A program made the position numbers and the translations under genes. From NCBI RefSeq assembly GCF_000698595.1, contig NZ_JFHC01000059.1, positions 1 through 53,583 of the forward strand: DNA of 53,583 nt, written 5' to 3'. This DNA comes from Caballeronia glathei (lineage in GTDB: Bacteria > Pseudomonadota > Gammaproteobacteria > Burkholderiales > Burkholderiaceae). Below the pieces are notes generated by a model. It made no database searches. It saw nothing but the letters and a program-made list of their open reading frames with translations, and was not told the origin of the DNA. Shown piece by piece: positions 40,756-49,879 of the stretch; position 1 is the first letter of the stretch; each line of letters opens with the position of its first letter.

Positions 40756-41310
40756 ATGCCGATCTCCCCGCCACCCTCCCGCTCTCATAACGCGACCATC
40801 GTGCAGCTTCTGTCTCTTGCCATTCGTCTCGTCGTACTGTGCGCGCTGGTATGGCTCGCGGTCATCGACGTTCGCTCGCGGCGTCTGCCGACGAAGATCG
40901 TCATGGCAATCGGTACGCTGTTCTTCGTGGACGCGCTGATTCTGCGCATGTCCATCGACGGTGTCATCGCACACCTGCTGCTCGCACTTGGCGTCTTCCT
41001 CGTCTGCGCCGCGCTGTTCGCGGCAAGGATGCTGGGCGGAGGCGACGCGAAGCTCGCCTCCGTCATCTTTCTATGGGCGGGCCTCGGCCTTTCCATACCG
41101 GCCTTAACGCTGATTTCAGTGATCGGGACGCTGGTGTCCCTGATCAGCCTCGCCACCCGGAACATGAAGCCGGAGCAGCGTTCCCAGCCGATGCGCGCGC
41201 TCGCGATGTTTTCCGGCACGCGCGGCGTGCCTTATGGCGTGGCGCTTGCGCTCGGTGGCGGTCTCGTCATCGTGCTGCCCGCGCTCTCGCCGCTGTTATC
41301 GACGCGATAG
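40756..41310 (+). CDS. cpaA: Prepilin peptidase CpaA/TadV
   Basis: A 184-residue membrane aspartic protease with about six hydrophobic segments. Both catalytic Asp are present: Asp38 (LAVIDVRSRRLP) and Asp97 in the GxGD motif MLGGGDAKLAS. It cleaves the Flp leader and probably also the TadE/TadF leaders. It lacks the cytoplasmic zinc domain of PilD, as expected of the TadV group. The start is uncertain: a GTG at 40729 adds nine residues; neither site has a good SD. Confidence 0.94.
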   Translation: MPISPPPSRSHNATIVQLLSLAIRLVVLCALVWLAVIDVRSRRLPTKIVMAIGTLFFVDALILRMSIDGVIAHLLLALGVFLVCAALFAARMLGGGDAKLASVIFLWAGLGLSIPALTLISVIGTLVSLISLATRNMKPEQRSQPMRALAMFSGTRGVPYGVALALGGGLVIVLPALSPLLSTR

Positions 41311-41322
41311 GACGGCACTTCC

Positions 41323-42285
41323 ATGTCCAACATCATCAAATTTGCCGTGCTCGTCGTAGGCGCGATCCTGATTGCCCTGATCGTGCGCGTCGTGATCGCG
41401 AGCGCCTCGCGTCCGGCAAACCGCGTCGTCACGACCGAGAAAGTCCAGGTCAGCGCCGCCGTCCTCCCGCAAGGCCTCCTGCTGCGCGACGACGACCTCG
41501 CCTGGAAGCAGATCCCGGTCGCGGAGGTGCCGCCGAACGCCATCGTCTCCGGCGCGCCGAACGCACCCGACCTGAAGGGCGCGCTGCTGCGCCATCCGGT
41601 CGCAAGCGGGGCGGTGCTCGTCGCCGACGACGTCATCCTGCCGAGCGCGCCGGGCTTTCTCGCGGCCTCGCTCAAGCCGGAGATGCGCGCGGTATCGGTC
41701 GCCGTGGACGACGTGTCCGGCAATGCCGGCCTGATCCAGCCGGGCGACTATGTCGACCTGCTGCTGACCCAGCAGATGGATCGCCGCACCGACTCGCCCG
41801 ATCTCGCGGTGTCGAGCGAGACGGTGGTCGAGCATGTCCGCGTGCTGGCGGTCGGCTCGGAGATCCGGCGCCCGAAGAACAACGGCGATACCCCCGAAGC
41901 CGTCACCCGCGTGCGCACGGTCACGCTCGAAGTGACGCCGCGCATGGGCGAGGTGGTCGCGGTCGCGGCGCGGCTCGGCAGCCTGTCGCTCGCGTTGCGC
42001 AGTTTCGCGACGGTCACGCGCGAGCCGGCCGCATCCGCGGCGAGCGCGGCATCGTCGTCCGAGCATGCGCCGATCTGGGCCGGCGATATCTCGCGCGCCG
42101 TGCGCGATCTGCCGCGACAGCGCACGCCGCATGCGAGCACGTCCGCCCCTGTGCCGCTGGTGCCGCGCACGGTGACCATCTACCGCGGCTCTGAAAAGAG
42201 CGATACGTCGTCGGGCTCCGCGCAGGTGAGCGCCGCCGCGGGCGACATCGTGCCGCCGCTGCCAAGCGTCCCTTCCCAGCGCTGA
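41323..42285 (+). CDS. cpaB: Flp pilus assembly protein CpaB/RcpC
   Basis: A 320-residue periplasmic protein anchored by an N-terminal helix (IIKFAVLVVGAILIALIVRVV). A SAF domain (KVQVSAAVLPQGLLLRDDDLAWKQIP) and the RcpC-CpaB core VAVDDVSGNAGLIQPGDYVDLLL follow. RcpC helps the secretin assemble or interact with peptidoglycan. The C-terminal 60 residues are Ser/Ala/Pro rich and probably unstructured. It is followed 48 bp later by the secretin gene. Confidence 0.95.
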   Translation: MSNIIKFAVLVVGAILIALIVRVVIASASRPANRVVTTEKVQVSAAVLPQGLLLRDDDLAWKQIPVAEVPPNAIVSGAPNAPDLKGALLRHPVASGAVLVADDVILPSAPGFLAASLKPEMRAVSVAVDDVSGNAGLIQPGDYVDLLLTQQMDRRTDSPDLAVSSETVVEHVRVLAVGSEIRRPKNNGDTPEAVTRVRTVTLEVTPRMGEVVAVAARLGSLSLALRSFATVTREPAASAASAASSSEHAPIWAGDISRAVRDLPRQRTPHASTSAPVPLVPRTVTIYRGSEKSDTSSGSAQVSAAAGDIVPPLPSVPSQR

Positions 42286-42333
42286 TGCCGTGCAGACGGT
42301 GGACGTAGCTTGAAATCGCCAGGATCGAAAGTC

Positions 42334-43983
42334 ATGAAAACGCAGTTCCATTCGAGTTGCAGCGCAGCGAGGCTCATCGCGCTTGCGGCGGCGTGCGCGG
42401 GGGTGATGCTCGCCGCCGGCGCATACGCGGCGGCGGCGCCTGCGGGCGCCGCGAAGCCGCACGCCGCGAGCAAGGCCGCGCACGCCGCCGCGCCTGCGCC
42501 GTCGCCGGGACGCAAGCCGCCCGTGGCGGCGCAATCCGCACACGCCGCGAAGGCTACGCAAGCCACGCAAGCCGCGCAATTGCAACTCGCGCAATTGCAA
42601 CTTGCGCAGGCGCGCATGGCCGCCAGGCCCGGAGTCGCGCCCGCCGCGATCCCGGCCGCCATGCCGGTGAACGCGCAGGGCCCGCTGTCGCTCGACGCAG
42701 GCAAGGGCACGATGCTGCATCTGGGCGAGGACGCGCGGTCGGTGTTCGTCGCGGACCCGGTCATTGCCGACGTGCAGGTGCCGTCGCCGAAGGCCGTGTT
42801 CGTGCTCGGCAAGAAGACCGGAACGACGACGCTCTACGTGCTCGGGGCGAACAACAAGACGCTGCTTCAGCGCACGGTGGTCGTCACGCGCGACATGGTG
42901 TCGCTGCGCAACCTCGTCTCCGCCCGCTTTCCCAATCTGAACGTGCAGGTCGGCACCGGCCAGGGGTCGCTGCTGCTGACGGGGCAGGTGCCCAATCCGG
43001 CCGACGCCGACGCGATCGTGCAGGCCGTCACCCCCTATCTCGCGGACAAGGAAGTGCTGATCAACCGCATGACGATCGACCGGCCGCTTCAGGTGCAACT
43101 GCGCGTGCGCATCACGGAGGTGGACCGCAACGTCACGCAGCAGCTCGGCATCAACTGGCAGGCGCTGGGCAATGTGGCCGGCAACTTCTTCGGCGGCGTC
43201 TTCAGCGGCCGGCCGATCTACAACCTCAACCAGCCGATTCCCAACGGCTCGGGCGGCGTGACGTTCCCGGTGAACCTGCCGACCAACAATGCCTATTCGA
43301 TCCTCGGCGCGTTCAAGACCGGCAACACGGACATCCGCGTGCTCGTCGACGCGCTGAACCAGGAGGGCCTGCTCACCGTGCTGGCGGAGCCGAATCTCGT
43401 GGCGCTCTCGGGCGAGACGGCGAGCTTCCTCGCGGGCGGCGAGTTTCCGATCCCGGTGTCGCAGACCAACGGCGCGATCTCCGTCGAGTTCAAGCAGTTC
43501 GGCGTCAAGCTCGACTTCACGCCGACCGTGCTGAACGAGCGGCGCATCAGCCTCAAGGTGCGCCCGGAAGTGAGCCAGATCGACCCCAGCGCGAGCGTGA
43601 CGACCGGCGGCATCACGGTGCCCGGCCTCTCCGTGCGCCGCGCGGATACGACCGTGGAACTCGCGAGCGGCCAGAGCTTCGCGATCGGCGGGTTGTTGCA
43701 GAGCAATACCACCGACATCATTTCGCAGGTGCCGGGTGTCGGCTCCATTCCGATCCTGGGCAAGCTGTTCTCGTCGTCGAACTACCAGAACAACAAGACC
43801 GAGCTGGTCATCATGGTGACGCCGTACCTCGTCGAGCCGACCGATCCCGCGAAGCTGCGCTCGCCGCTCGAGTCGCTCGTCTCGCCGAGCAGCGATGTCG
43901 AGTACAGCTTCAGGCAGCGGGCCGGCGACGAGCCGCCGCCTGGGCAACCGCGCCTCGTCGGCGCGGCCGGATACGTCTATTGA
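42334..43983 (+). CDS. cpaC: Tad secretin CpaC/RcpA
   Basis: A 549-residue outer-membrane secretin for the Flp pilus. After the signal peptide comes an unusual Ala/Gln/Pro-rich segment (about 25-115). The N-domain LGEDARSVFVADPVIADVQVPSPKAVFVLGKKTGTTTLYVLG and a BON-like section follow. The secretin core ends with the hallmark VPGVGSIPILGKLFSS. ATG 42334 follows AGGA; an upstream TTG is unsupported. Two 15-bp tandem repeats encode AQLQL AQLQL in the variable segment. Confidence 0.96.
   Translation: MKTQFHSSCSAARLIALAAACAGVMLAAGAYAAAAPAGAAKPHAASKAAHAAAPAPSPGRKPPVAAQSAHAAKATQATQAAQLQLAQLQLAQARMAARPGVAPAAIPAAMPVNAQGPLSLDAGKGTMLHLGEDARSVFVADPVIADVQVPSPKAVFVLGKKTGTTTLYVLGANNKTLLQRTVVVTRDMVSLRNLVSARFPNLNVQVGTGQGSLLLTGQVPNPADADAIVQAVTPYLADKEVLINRMTIDRPLQVQLRVRITEVDRNVTQQLGINWQALGNVAGNFFGGVFSGRPIYNLNQPIPNGSGGVTFPVNLPTNNAYSILGAFKTGNTDIRVLVDALNQEGLLTVLAEPNLVALSGETASFLAGGEFPIPVSQTNGAISVEFKQFGVKLDFTPTVLNERRISLKVRPEVSQIDPSASVTTGGITVPGLSVRRADTTVELASGQSFAIGGLLQSNTTDIISQVPGVGSIPILGKLFSSSNYQNNKTELVIMVTPYLVEPTDPAKLRSPLESLVSPSSDVEYSFRQRAGDEPPPGQPRLVGAAGYVY
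42574..42603 (+). repeat. 15-bp tandem repeat inside cpaC
   Basis: GCGCAATTGCAACTC is followed directly by GCGCAATTGCAACTT, then by GCGCAGG as a partial third unit. The upstream ACGCAAGCC pair is a second short tandem. They encode the Ala-Gln-Leu-rich linker. Each unit is five codons, so copy changes keep the frame. Confidence 0.8.
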
Positions 43984-43993
43984 GCGCCCCGCC

Positions 43994-44368
43994 ATGAACT
44001 ACGCAAGATTCGCCTCGCTCCTTCTGCTGTGCGCCGCCGCGGCGGGCGTGAGCGGCTGCATCAAGCCGCCGCGCAACATGCCCAACGAGTCGGTCATCGG
44101 CTTCGACGGGCGCAACGCGCTGCCGCCGGACTGCGCGTCGCTCTCGCGGCCCGCTGTGCTGACCGATGCGGGCTGGCGGCGTCCGAGCATGGAATGGGGC
44201 TGCGCGACCTATACGAATCTCGCGGCGCAGCTCGCGCGGCCGCAGGATGCCGTTGCGCCCCAGACGCTCGGCCCGGCCGACGCGGCGGTGGCCGCGAGCG
44301 CCGTGCGCCGCTACGAGACCGGCCGCGTGACCCGTCTCGACACGTCGACGTCGCGCGATTCCAAGTGA
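43994..44368 (+). CDS. cpaD: CpaD-like pilus lipoprotein
   Basis: A 124-residue lipoprotein with lipobox AGVSGCIKPP. The region DCASLSRPAVLTDAGWRRPSMEWGCATYTNLAAQLARPQDAV resembles the CpaD core (two Cys, WGCAT...NLAAQ). The C-terminal RRYETGRVTRLDTS is like CpaD ends. CpaD partners the secretin at the outer membrane. It is shorter than Caulobacter CpaD, as in many beta-proteobacterial loci. It starts ten bases after cpaC. Confidence 0.88.
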   Translation: MNYARFASLLLLCAAAAGVSGCIKPPRNMPNESVIGFDGRNALPPDCASLSRPAVLTDAGWRRPSMEWGCATYTNLAAQLARPQDAVAPQTLGPADAAVAASAVRRYETGRVTRLDTSTSRDSK

Positions 44369-44393
44369 CGCGCCACCCTCACCGCAGAACATC

Positions 44394-45614
44394 ATGAGCA
44401 CGACAGAGTTCAGTTTCCTGAAAGCCAAGAGCGGCGTGCGGGTCGCGGATTTCATCGCGTTCGTCGCCGATCGCAAGACCGAGCAGGTGCTCAAGAGCTT
44501 CGTGCTCGAGCAGGCGATGCCGCACGTCCACATCGCGGTCGGCGGGATCGACGACGCGATCGCGTACCTGTCGAAGATCGAGCGCTCGCCGCTCTTTCTG
44601 CTCGTCGACCTGCAAGGGTCGGTGATGCCGCTGTCGGATCTCGGCCGGCTCGCGGAAGTGTGCGAGCCGTCGGTGCAGGTGGTCGCGCTCGGCGAGCGCA
44701 ACGACGTGGGCCTCTTTCGCAGCCTCTTGAAGATCGGCGTGCGCGACTATCTCGTCAAGCCGCTGACCGTCGAGCTGCTCAAGCGCACGGTGAACGTGTC
44801 CGAGGGCAAGGTAAGCCCCGTGACGCTCGCGCGCGCGGGCAAGACGATCGCGTTCGCGGGCTCGCGCGGCGGCGTCGGCGTGACGACGCTCGCGCTGAAT
44901 CTCGCGCGCCATCTCGCCGAGGACACGCACCGGCGGGTGGCCTACGTGGACCTCAACCTGTGCGGCGGCGCGGCGAACAGCATGCTCGGGATCCAGAGCA
45001 ACAACGGCCTGACCGACGTGCTGCAGAACGTGCGCCGCCTCGATCCGCAGTACGTGGAGCGCACGCTCGTCGCGAAGGGCAGCCGGCTCTTCGTGCTGTC
45101 GGCCGACCTCGACTACGGCACCGAGCGGGAGTTCGAGCCGGGTGCGCTGCCGCGCGTGATCGAGCTCCTGTGCGACAGCTTTCACTACGTGATCCTCGAC
45201 ATCGGCAACCCGAATCACGCGCTCGCGCAGGAGGCGTTCAATCATGCGTCGCGGGTCTATCTCGTCGTCGACCGCTCCGTGCATTCGACGCGCGAAACGA
45301 TCCGCCTCCTGCGCTTCATCGAGGATCGCGACAACACGCCGCCCACTTCGGTGCTGCTGAACAATCCGAACGCCGCCTCCGCCGGCAAGGTGCAGACGGA
45401 GGATTTCATGGCGGCGGTCGGCCGAAGCGTGCTGCACGAGGTGCAGTTCGAGCCGAAGGCGATCTCGATGGCCGAGAACCTCGGCGAGGCGCCCAAGGAA
45501 AAGGCGCCGAACGGCTTCAATCAGGCCGTGGCGCGCATCGCCAGCGACCTCACCGGCCAGCATTCGGCCGCCGAGCGCACGTTCCTTCAGAAGCTCAGGT
45601 TGAGGAGGCGCTGA
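44394..45614 (+). CDS. cpaE: TadZ/CpaE pilus-localising ATPase-like protein
   Basis: A 406-residue protein. An atypical receiver-like N-terminal domain (about 1-135) is followed by a ParA/MinD fold. The deviant Walker A loop reads SRGGVGVTT (157-165): Arg replaces the signature Lys, and Val replaces the second Lys. ATP binding may thus be weak, as in other TadZ proteins. VAYVDLNLCGG and VILDIGNP are the remaining nucleotide-site strands. TadZ places the pilus machine at the cell pole. Its stop overlaps the TadA start (TGATG). Confidence 0.94.
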   Translation: MSTTEFSFLKAKSGVRVADFIAFVADRKTEQVLKSFVLEQAMPHVHIAVGGIDDAIAYLSKIERSPLFLLVDLQGSVMPLSDLGRLAEVCEPSVQVVALGERNDVGLFRSLLKIGVRDYLVKPLTVELLKRTVNVSEGKVSPVTLARAGKTIAFAGSRGGVGVTTLALNLARHLAEDTHRRVAYVDLNLCGGAANSMLGIQSNNGLTDVLQNVRRLDPQYVERTLVAKGSRLFVLSADLDYGTEREFEPGALPRVIELLCDSFHYVILDIGNPNHALAQEAFNHASRVYLVVDRSVHSTRETIRLLRFIEDRDNTPPTSVLLNNPNAASAGKVQTEDFMAAVGRSVLHEVQFEPKAISMAENLGEAPKEKAPNGFNQAVARIASDLTGQHSAAERTFLQKLRLRRR

Positions 45615-47032
45615 TGTTCGGGCAGAAACAGGTTATCCGGCCCGCGGACGACGTCGACGAATCCGCCGGAAGCACCGCGGACGCGGCCACGGCGCTCGCT
45701 CCGGTCGTCGCGATCGCCGCGGCGCCTGCCGCCGCCACGCCGCGCGCGCAGAGCCCCGAAGGCAACGAGACGCTGGTGCGCTCCGACCTGTTCAAGCTCA
45801 TCCGCAACGGCGTGTTCGCCGCGATGAACGCGTCGGCGGCGGTCGGCAAGACGCGCGAGCAGATGAAGCCGGGCGTCGAGCAGCTCGTGCTGGAAATCGC
45901 CGAGCGTGAGCGCCTGAACATCACGCTCGCGGAGCAGGGGCAGATCGTCGGCGAGCTGCTGAACGACATGTTCGGCCTCGGCCCGATCGAGCCGCTTCTC
46001 GCCGACGAAACGATCACCGACGTGCTCGTGAACGGTCCCGACCAGGTCTACGTCGAGCGGCACGGCCGGCTCGAACTCACGCCCTACAAGTTCCGCGACA
46101 ACACGCACGTGATCAACGTCGCGCAGCGCATCGCGGCAGGGGTGGGGCGGCGCGTCGACGAAAGCAGCCCGATGGTCGATGCGCGGCTGGCCGACGGCAG
46201 CCGCGTGAACGTCGTGCTGCCGCCGCTCGCCATTCACGGCGCGGCGATCTCCATCCGCAAGTTTTCGAAGCGCAACATCACGCTGCACCGGATGGCGCAG
46301 CAGGGCAACATGTCCCACGCGATGGCGAACGTGCTCAAGCTCGCGAGCACGTGCCGTCTGAACGTCATCGTGTCGGGCGGCACCGGCTCGGGCAAGACGA
46401 CGCTGCTCAACGCGCTGTCGCATTTCATCGGGCTCGGCGAGCGCACCATCACGATCGAGGACGCCGCCGAGCTACAGCTCGTGCAGCCTCACGTGGTCAG
46501 CCTGGAGACGCGGCCCGAAAACGCCGAGGGCCTGGGCGGCGTGGCGCAGCGCGACCTCGTGCGCAATGCGCTGCGGATGCGGCCCGATCGCATCATTCTC
46601 GGCGAGACGCGCGGCGCCGAGGCGTTCGACGTGCTGCAGGCAATGAACACGGGCCACGACGGCTCGATGACCACCATCCACGCGAACACGCCGCGCGACG
46701 GCATCACGCGGCTCGAAAGCATGGTGATGATGGCGAACGGCAACCTGCCGCTGCTGTCCATTCGCCGGCAGATCGCGAGCGCCGTGCATCTGATCGTGCA
46801 GATCGAGCGGATGCGCGACGGCATGCGCCGCGTGACGCGCATCACCGAACTCGCGGGCATGGAGGGCGAGGTCATCATCACGCAGGACCTCTTCACCTTC
46901 CGCTACGACGCGAGCGCGTACAGTGAGGAAGTGAAGGGCGTGTTCGAATGCGCTGCCGTTCGTCCCGCCTTCGCGGCGCGCGCCGCGTACTACGGGCTCG
47001 AGGACGCGCTTCTGGAGGCGATGAAGCCATGA
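45614..47032 (+). CDS. tadA: TadA/CpaF secretion ATPase
   Basis: A 472-residue type II/IV secretion ATPase. The N-terminal 55 residues are Ala-rich. The N1B domain follows (LLNDMFGLGPIEPLLADETITDVLVNGPD). The core has Walker A GGTGSGKT at 255-262, Asp box IEDAAELQL, Walker B region RIILGETRGAEA and the His box TTIHANTPRDGITRLE. It powers pilus extension and, in some species, retraction. ATG 45614 overlaps the cpaE stop. It is coupled to tadB by an ATGA overlap. Confidence 0.97.
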   Translation: MFGQKQVIRPADDVDESAGSTADAATALAPVVAIAAAPAAATPRAQSPEGNETLVRSDLFKLIRNGVFAAMNASAAVGKTREQMKPGVEQLVLEIAERERLNITLAEQGQIVGELLNDMFGLGPIEPLLADETITDVLVNGPDQVYVERHGRLELTPYKFRDNTHVINVAQRIAAGVGRRVDESSPMVDARLADGSRVNVVLPPLAIHGAAISIRKFSKRNITLHRMAQQGNMSHAMANVLKLASTCRLNVIVSGGTGSGKTTLLNALSHFIGLGERTITIEDAAELQLVQPHVVSLETRPENAEGLGGVAQRDLVRNALRMRPDRIILGETRGAEAFDVLQAMNTGHDGSMTTIHANTPRDGITRLESMVMMANGNLPLLSIRRQIASAVHLIVQIERMRDGMRRVTRITELAGMEGEVIITQDLFTFRYDASAYSEEVKGVFECAAVRPAFAARAAYYGLEDALLEAMKP

Positions 47033-48000
47033 ACCTCGTGAACCTCGTCACCTTCTGCTCGTTCGTCTGCGTGCTGGTGGTCGGCGTGATGGTCCTGACC
47101 TTGCAGGACATGCGCAACAACCAGCCGCAAGCACGCGTCAGGACGCGCATGCAGCAATCCTTCGGGGTGCAGGGCGTGCGCAAGGAAAGCCGCAAGCAGG
47201 ACCTCGACCTCTTTCGCGTGAACAGGCACGACAGCGCCATCAGCCTGTGGTTCGGGCCGAAGATCTCGCGGCTGCGCACGGTGGCGGGCAAGAGCGGGCT
47301 GCGCATCGTGATCGGCGCGGCGGCGGCGGGCGAGATCGTCGCGTTCCTGATGACGCACTTCATGCCGCTGCCCGCCTTCGCGACGCCGCTCCTCTTGTTC
47401 GGCCTGCCGGTGATCGCGCTCATGCAGGCGTACCGCTTTCTCGTGGAGCGTTTTCGCAAGCGCTTTCTCGACGGCTTCCCCGACGTGATCGACCTCATCG
47501 TGCGCGCGGTGCGTGCGGGCGTGCCGGTCACGCACGTGATCGGTTCGGCGGCGAGCGAGTGTCCCGAGCCGTTGCGCACCGAATTCAGGCTGATGAGCGA
47601 CTCGCTGCAGGTGGGCCTCGATCTGGAGGAGGTGCTGTCGGTCGCGATGCGGCGCATCGAGATCGCGGACTTCTCGTTCTTCTGCGTGTGCCTGCTCCTG
47701 CAGCGGGAGACGGGCGGCCAGCTCGGCGAAACGCTGGAGAACCTCTCGGGCATCGTGCGCACGCGGCGTGAAATCCGCTCGAAGACCCGTGCGCTGACCG
47801 GCGAAGCGCGCATCACGACGAAGATTCTCGCGGCGATCCCGGTTGTCATCATGCTGTCGATGTACATGCTGAACCGCGACTATCTGATGGTGCTGTTCAA
47901 CACCGAGGCAGGCAGGAAGCTGCTCACGTTCGGCGGGATTTCGATCGTGATGGGCGTGCTCGTGATCAGCAAGATGTCCAAGCTCGATACCTCGCGATGA
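47029..48000 (+). CDS. tadB: TadB inner-membrane platform protein
   Basis: A 323-residue protein with an N-terminal membrane helix, a pair of central helices and a C-terminal pair around a GspF domain (FPDVIDLIVRAVRAGVPVTHVIGSAA; RETGGQLGETLENLSGIVRTRREI). TadB and TadC form the base on which TadA acts. Start and stop lie in ATGA overlaps with tadA and tadC. Confidence 0.96.
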   Translation: MNLVNLVTFCSFVCVLVVGVMVLTLQDMRNNQPQARVRTRMQQSFGVQGVRKESRKQDLDLFRVNRHDSAISLWFGPKISRLRTVAGKSGLRIVIGAAAAGEIVAFLMTHFMPLPAFATPLLLFGLPVIALMQAYRFLVERFRKRFLDGFPDVIDLIVRAVRAGVPVTHVIGSAASECPEPLRTEFRLMSDSLQVGLDLEEVLSVAMRRIEIADFSFFCVCLLLQRETGGQLGETLENLSGIVRTRREIRSKTRALTGEARITTKILAAIPVVIMLSMYMLNRDYLMVLFNTEAGRKLLTFGGISIVMGVLVISKMSKLDTSR

Positions 48001-48959
48001 CGCCCGCCAACGTTCAGACGCTCATCAATCTGCTCATGCTGTTCGCGCTGTTCGCGGCGCTGGCGGTCTGGTGGGCGACCAAGCACGGCGGGCGGCGCGG
48101 ACGCATCGCGGAGCGCGCGCGCATGGCGGCGCAGACGCACCGCATCGACAGGTCGGCCGCCGAGGACGCGGACGACGACGCGGGCTTTCGCACGCGCCTC
48201 CTGCTGCGTCTCGCGAAGATCGGCGACAAGATTCCGCTCTTCGATACCAAGTACCGCATGAAGCTTAAGAAGGAAATGGTTCGCAGCGGCTACCGTAGCA
48301 ACCTCGCGGTGTCGATCCTGCTCGCGGCGAAGTTCTGCGTCGGCCTGATCTGCGCGGCGCTCACGGTCATGATGGGCTCGCATATCCCGATGATCGGCGC
48401 GTATCCGGCCGGCCGCGGCATCGCGATGCTGATGGTCTTCGTGGTGGGCATGATCCTTCCCGAGTACGTGGTCGCGTTTCGCGCGGCGCGCCGCCGCCGC
48501 GCGATGGCGGCGTGCCTGCCCGACGCGCTCGATCTGCTCGTGATCTGCACCAACGCGGGCAACAGCCTCGGCGTGAGCATCCGGCGCGTCGCCGATGAGC
48601 TGAAGACGATCTGCCCGCCGCTCTCCGACGAGTTTTCGCTCACCGCCGACGAGCTGAAGCTCTCCGGCGACAGCACGCGCGCACTGCACGGCCTGGCCGA
48701 GCGCATCGACCTGCCGTCCATTCGGGCGCTCATTTCGACGCTCACGCAGTCGATGCGGTACGGCACGCCGATCACACAGGCGCTGCGCACGCTGTCGCGC
48801 ACGGAGCGCGTCGCGCACATCGTCTCGCTCGAGGAAAAGGCCGCCAAGCTCGCCCCGAAGATGGTCGTGCCGATGATGCTCTTCATTCTTCCCGCGATCG
48901 TCGCGATCGCAGCCGGCCCGGCCGTCATCCAACTTCTCGCCTTCGTCGCGAAGCAATGA
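47997..48959 (+). CDS. tadC: TadC inner-membrane platform protein
   Basis: A 320-residue partner of TadB. A GspF domain (LPDALDLLVICTNAGNSLGVSIRRVA; LISTLTQSMRYGTPITQALRTLS) lies between helix pairs. The final helix PMMLFILPAIVAIAAGPAVIQLL is typical. ATGA overlaps link it to tadB and to the tadD frame at 48956. Confidence 0.96.
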   Translation: MTPANVQTLINLLMLFALFAALAVWWATKHGGRRGRIAERARMAAQTHRIDRSAAEDADDDAGFRTRLLLRLAKIGDKIPLFDTKYRMKLKKEMVRSGYRSNLAVSILLAAKFCVGLICAALTVMMGSHIPMIGAYPAGRGIAMLMVFVVGMILPEYVVAFRAARRRRAMAACLPDALDLLVICTNAGNSLGVSIRRVADELKTICPPLSDEFSLTADELKLSGDSTRALHGLAERIDLPSIRALISTLTQSMRYGTPITQALRTLSRTERVAHIVSLEEKAAKLAPKMVVPMMLFILPAIVAIAAGPAVIQLLAFVAKQ

Positions 48960-49879
48960 ACATGAAACCAGCTGACGCATTCCTCCATCAAGCCCGGCGG
49001 ATCGCCCTGACGGGCTGCGCCGTGTCGCTCCTCGCCGCGGCCGCCGGCTGCACGACCACGACGCGGCAGGTGTCCGAGACGCGGCCCGTGATGCGCAATT
49101 CCGCACCGAGCGCGATGAGCGAGCTGCGCATCGCGGACACGGCGCTCGACTCGGGCAACGTCGAACTCGCGACCACGCTGTACGAAAAGAGCGTGCAGGC
49201 CGACCCGAAATCGGTGCCCGGCCTGACGGGGCTCGGCAATACGCTTTACGCTGTCGGCGATTTCACGCGCGCGGGCGTCTACTACCAGAAGGCAAGCGCG
49301 ATCGAGCCGAACGCGACCGCACCGCTCATCGGCATCGCGCGCGTCGCGATCCATCAGCGCCGCTTCGACGACGCGATCGCCACCTATCGGCGCGTCCTTG
49401 CGCTCACGCCGAACGATCCGCTCGCGTCGGCGGGACTCGGCGCCGCACTCGACCTGAAGGGCGATCACGCGGGCGCGCAGGCCGCGCTGCGCCAGGCGCT
49501 GAAGACCAATCCCGGCGATCCGCTCCTTTGCGTGAACCTCGGCTTGTCGCTGATCCTCGGCGGCAATCCGCGCGAGGGCGCGAACGTGCTGCTCGACGTC
49601 ACGCGCTTTCCCGCCGCGCCGCCGCAGGCACGCCAGAATCTCGCGCTCGCTTACGGCCTGCTCGGCAACACGGAAGCGGCCGCGGAAATCCTCGCGCGCG
49701 ATTTGCCCAAGGCGTCGGTGAAGGACAACCTGCGCTACTACGAGATCCAGCGCGCACGCCTGGCCCAGCCGGGGGCCGGAGATGTCGCGATGGTTCCGGC
49801 TCCGGCGCGGGCCGCGGCGCCCGCCGTGAAAGCGGCCGCGGTGCCGGGCGCGCAGGTCCAGGCCGTGAGTCTGCGATGA
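48956..49879 (+). CDS. tadD: TadD TPR lipoprotein
   Basis: A 307-residue lipoprotein. The signal peptide ends at lipobox LLAAAAGCTTT. Several TPR units follow (LATTLYEKSVQADPKSVPGLTGLGNTLYAVGDF and later copies to about residue 245), then an Ala-rich tail. TadD is a pilotin-like factor for secretin assembly. ATG 48956 overlaps the tadC stop; ATG 48962 (MKPAD) is an alternative. The next gene begins in an ATGA overlap. Confidence 0.94.
   Translation: MNMKPADAFLHQARRIALTGCAVSLLAAAAGCTTTTRQVSETRPVMRNSAPSAMSELRIADTALDSGNVELATTLYEKSVQADPKSVPGLTGLGNTLYAVGDFTRAGVYYQKASAIEPNATAPLIGIARVAIHQRRFDDAIATYRRVLALTPNDPLASAGLGAALDLKGDHAGAQAALRQALKTNPGDPLLCVNLGLSLILGGNPREGANVLLDVTRFPAAPPQARQNLALAYGLLGNTEAAAEILARDLPKASVKDNLRYYEIQRARLAQPGAGDVAMVPAPARAAAPAVKAAAVPGAQVQAVSLR

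Noticed and set aside
41296..43995. Minus-strand frame of about 899 codons opposite cpaB-cpaC
   Set aside because: Antisense shadow of two clear tad genes; the translation is low complexity (Arg/His/Asp/Gly).
47880..49106. Minus-strand frame of about 408 codons opposite tadC
   Set aside because: Overlaps coupled tad genes completely and shows no family motif.
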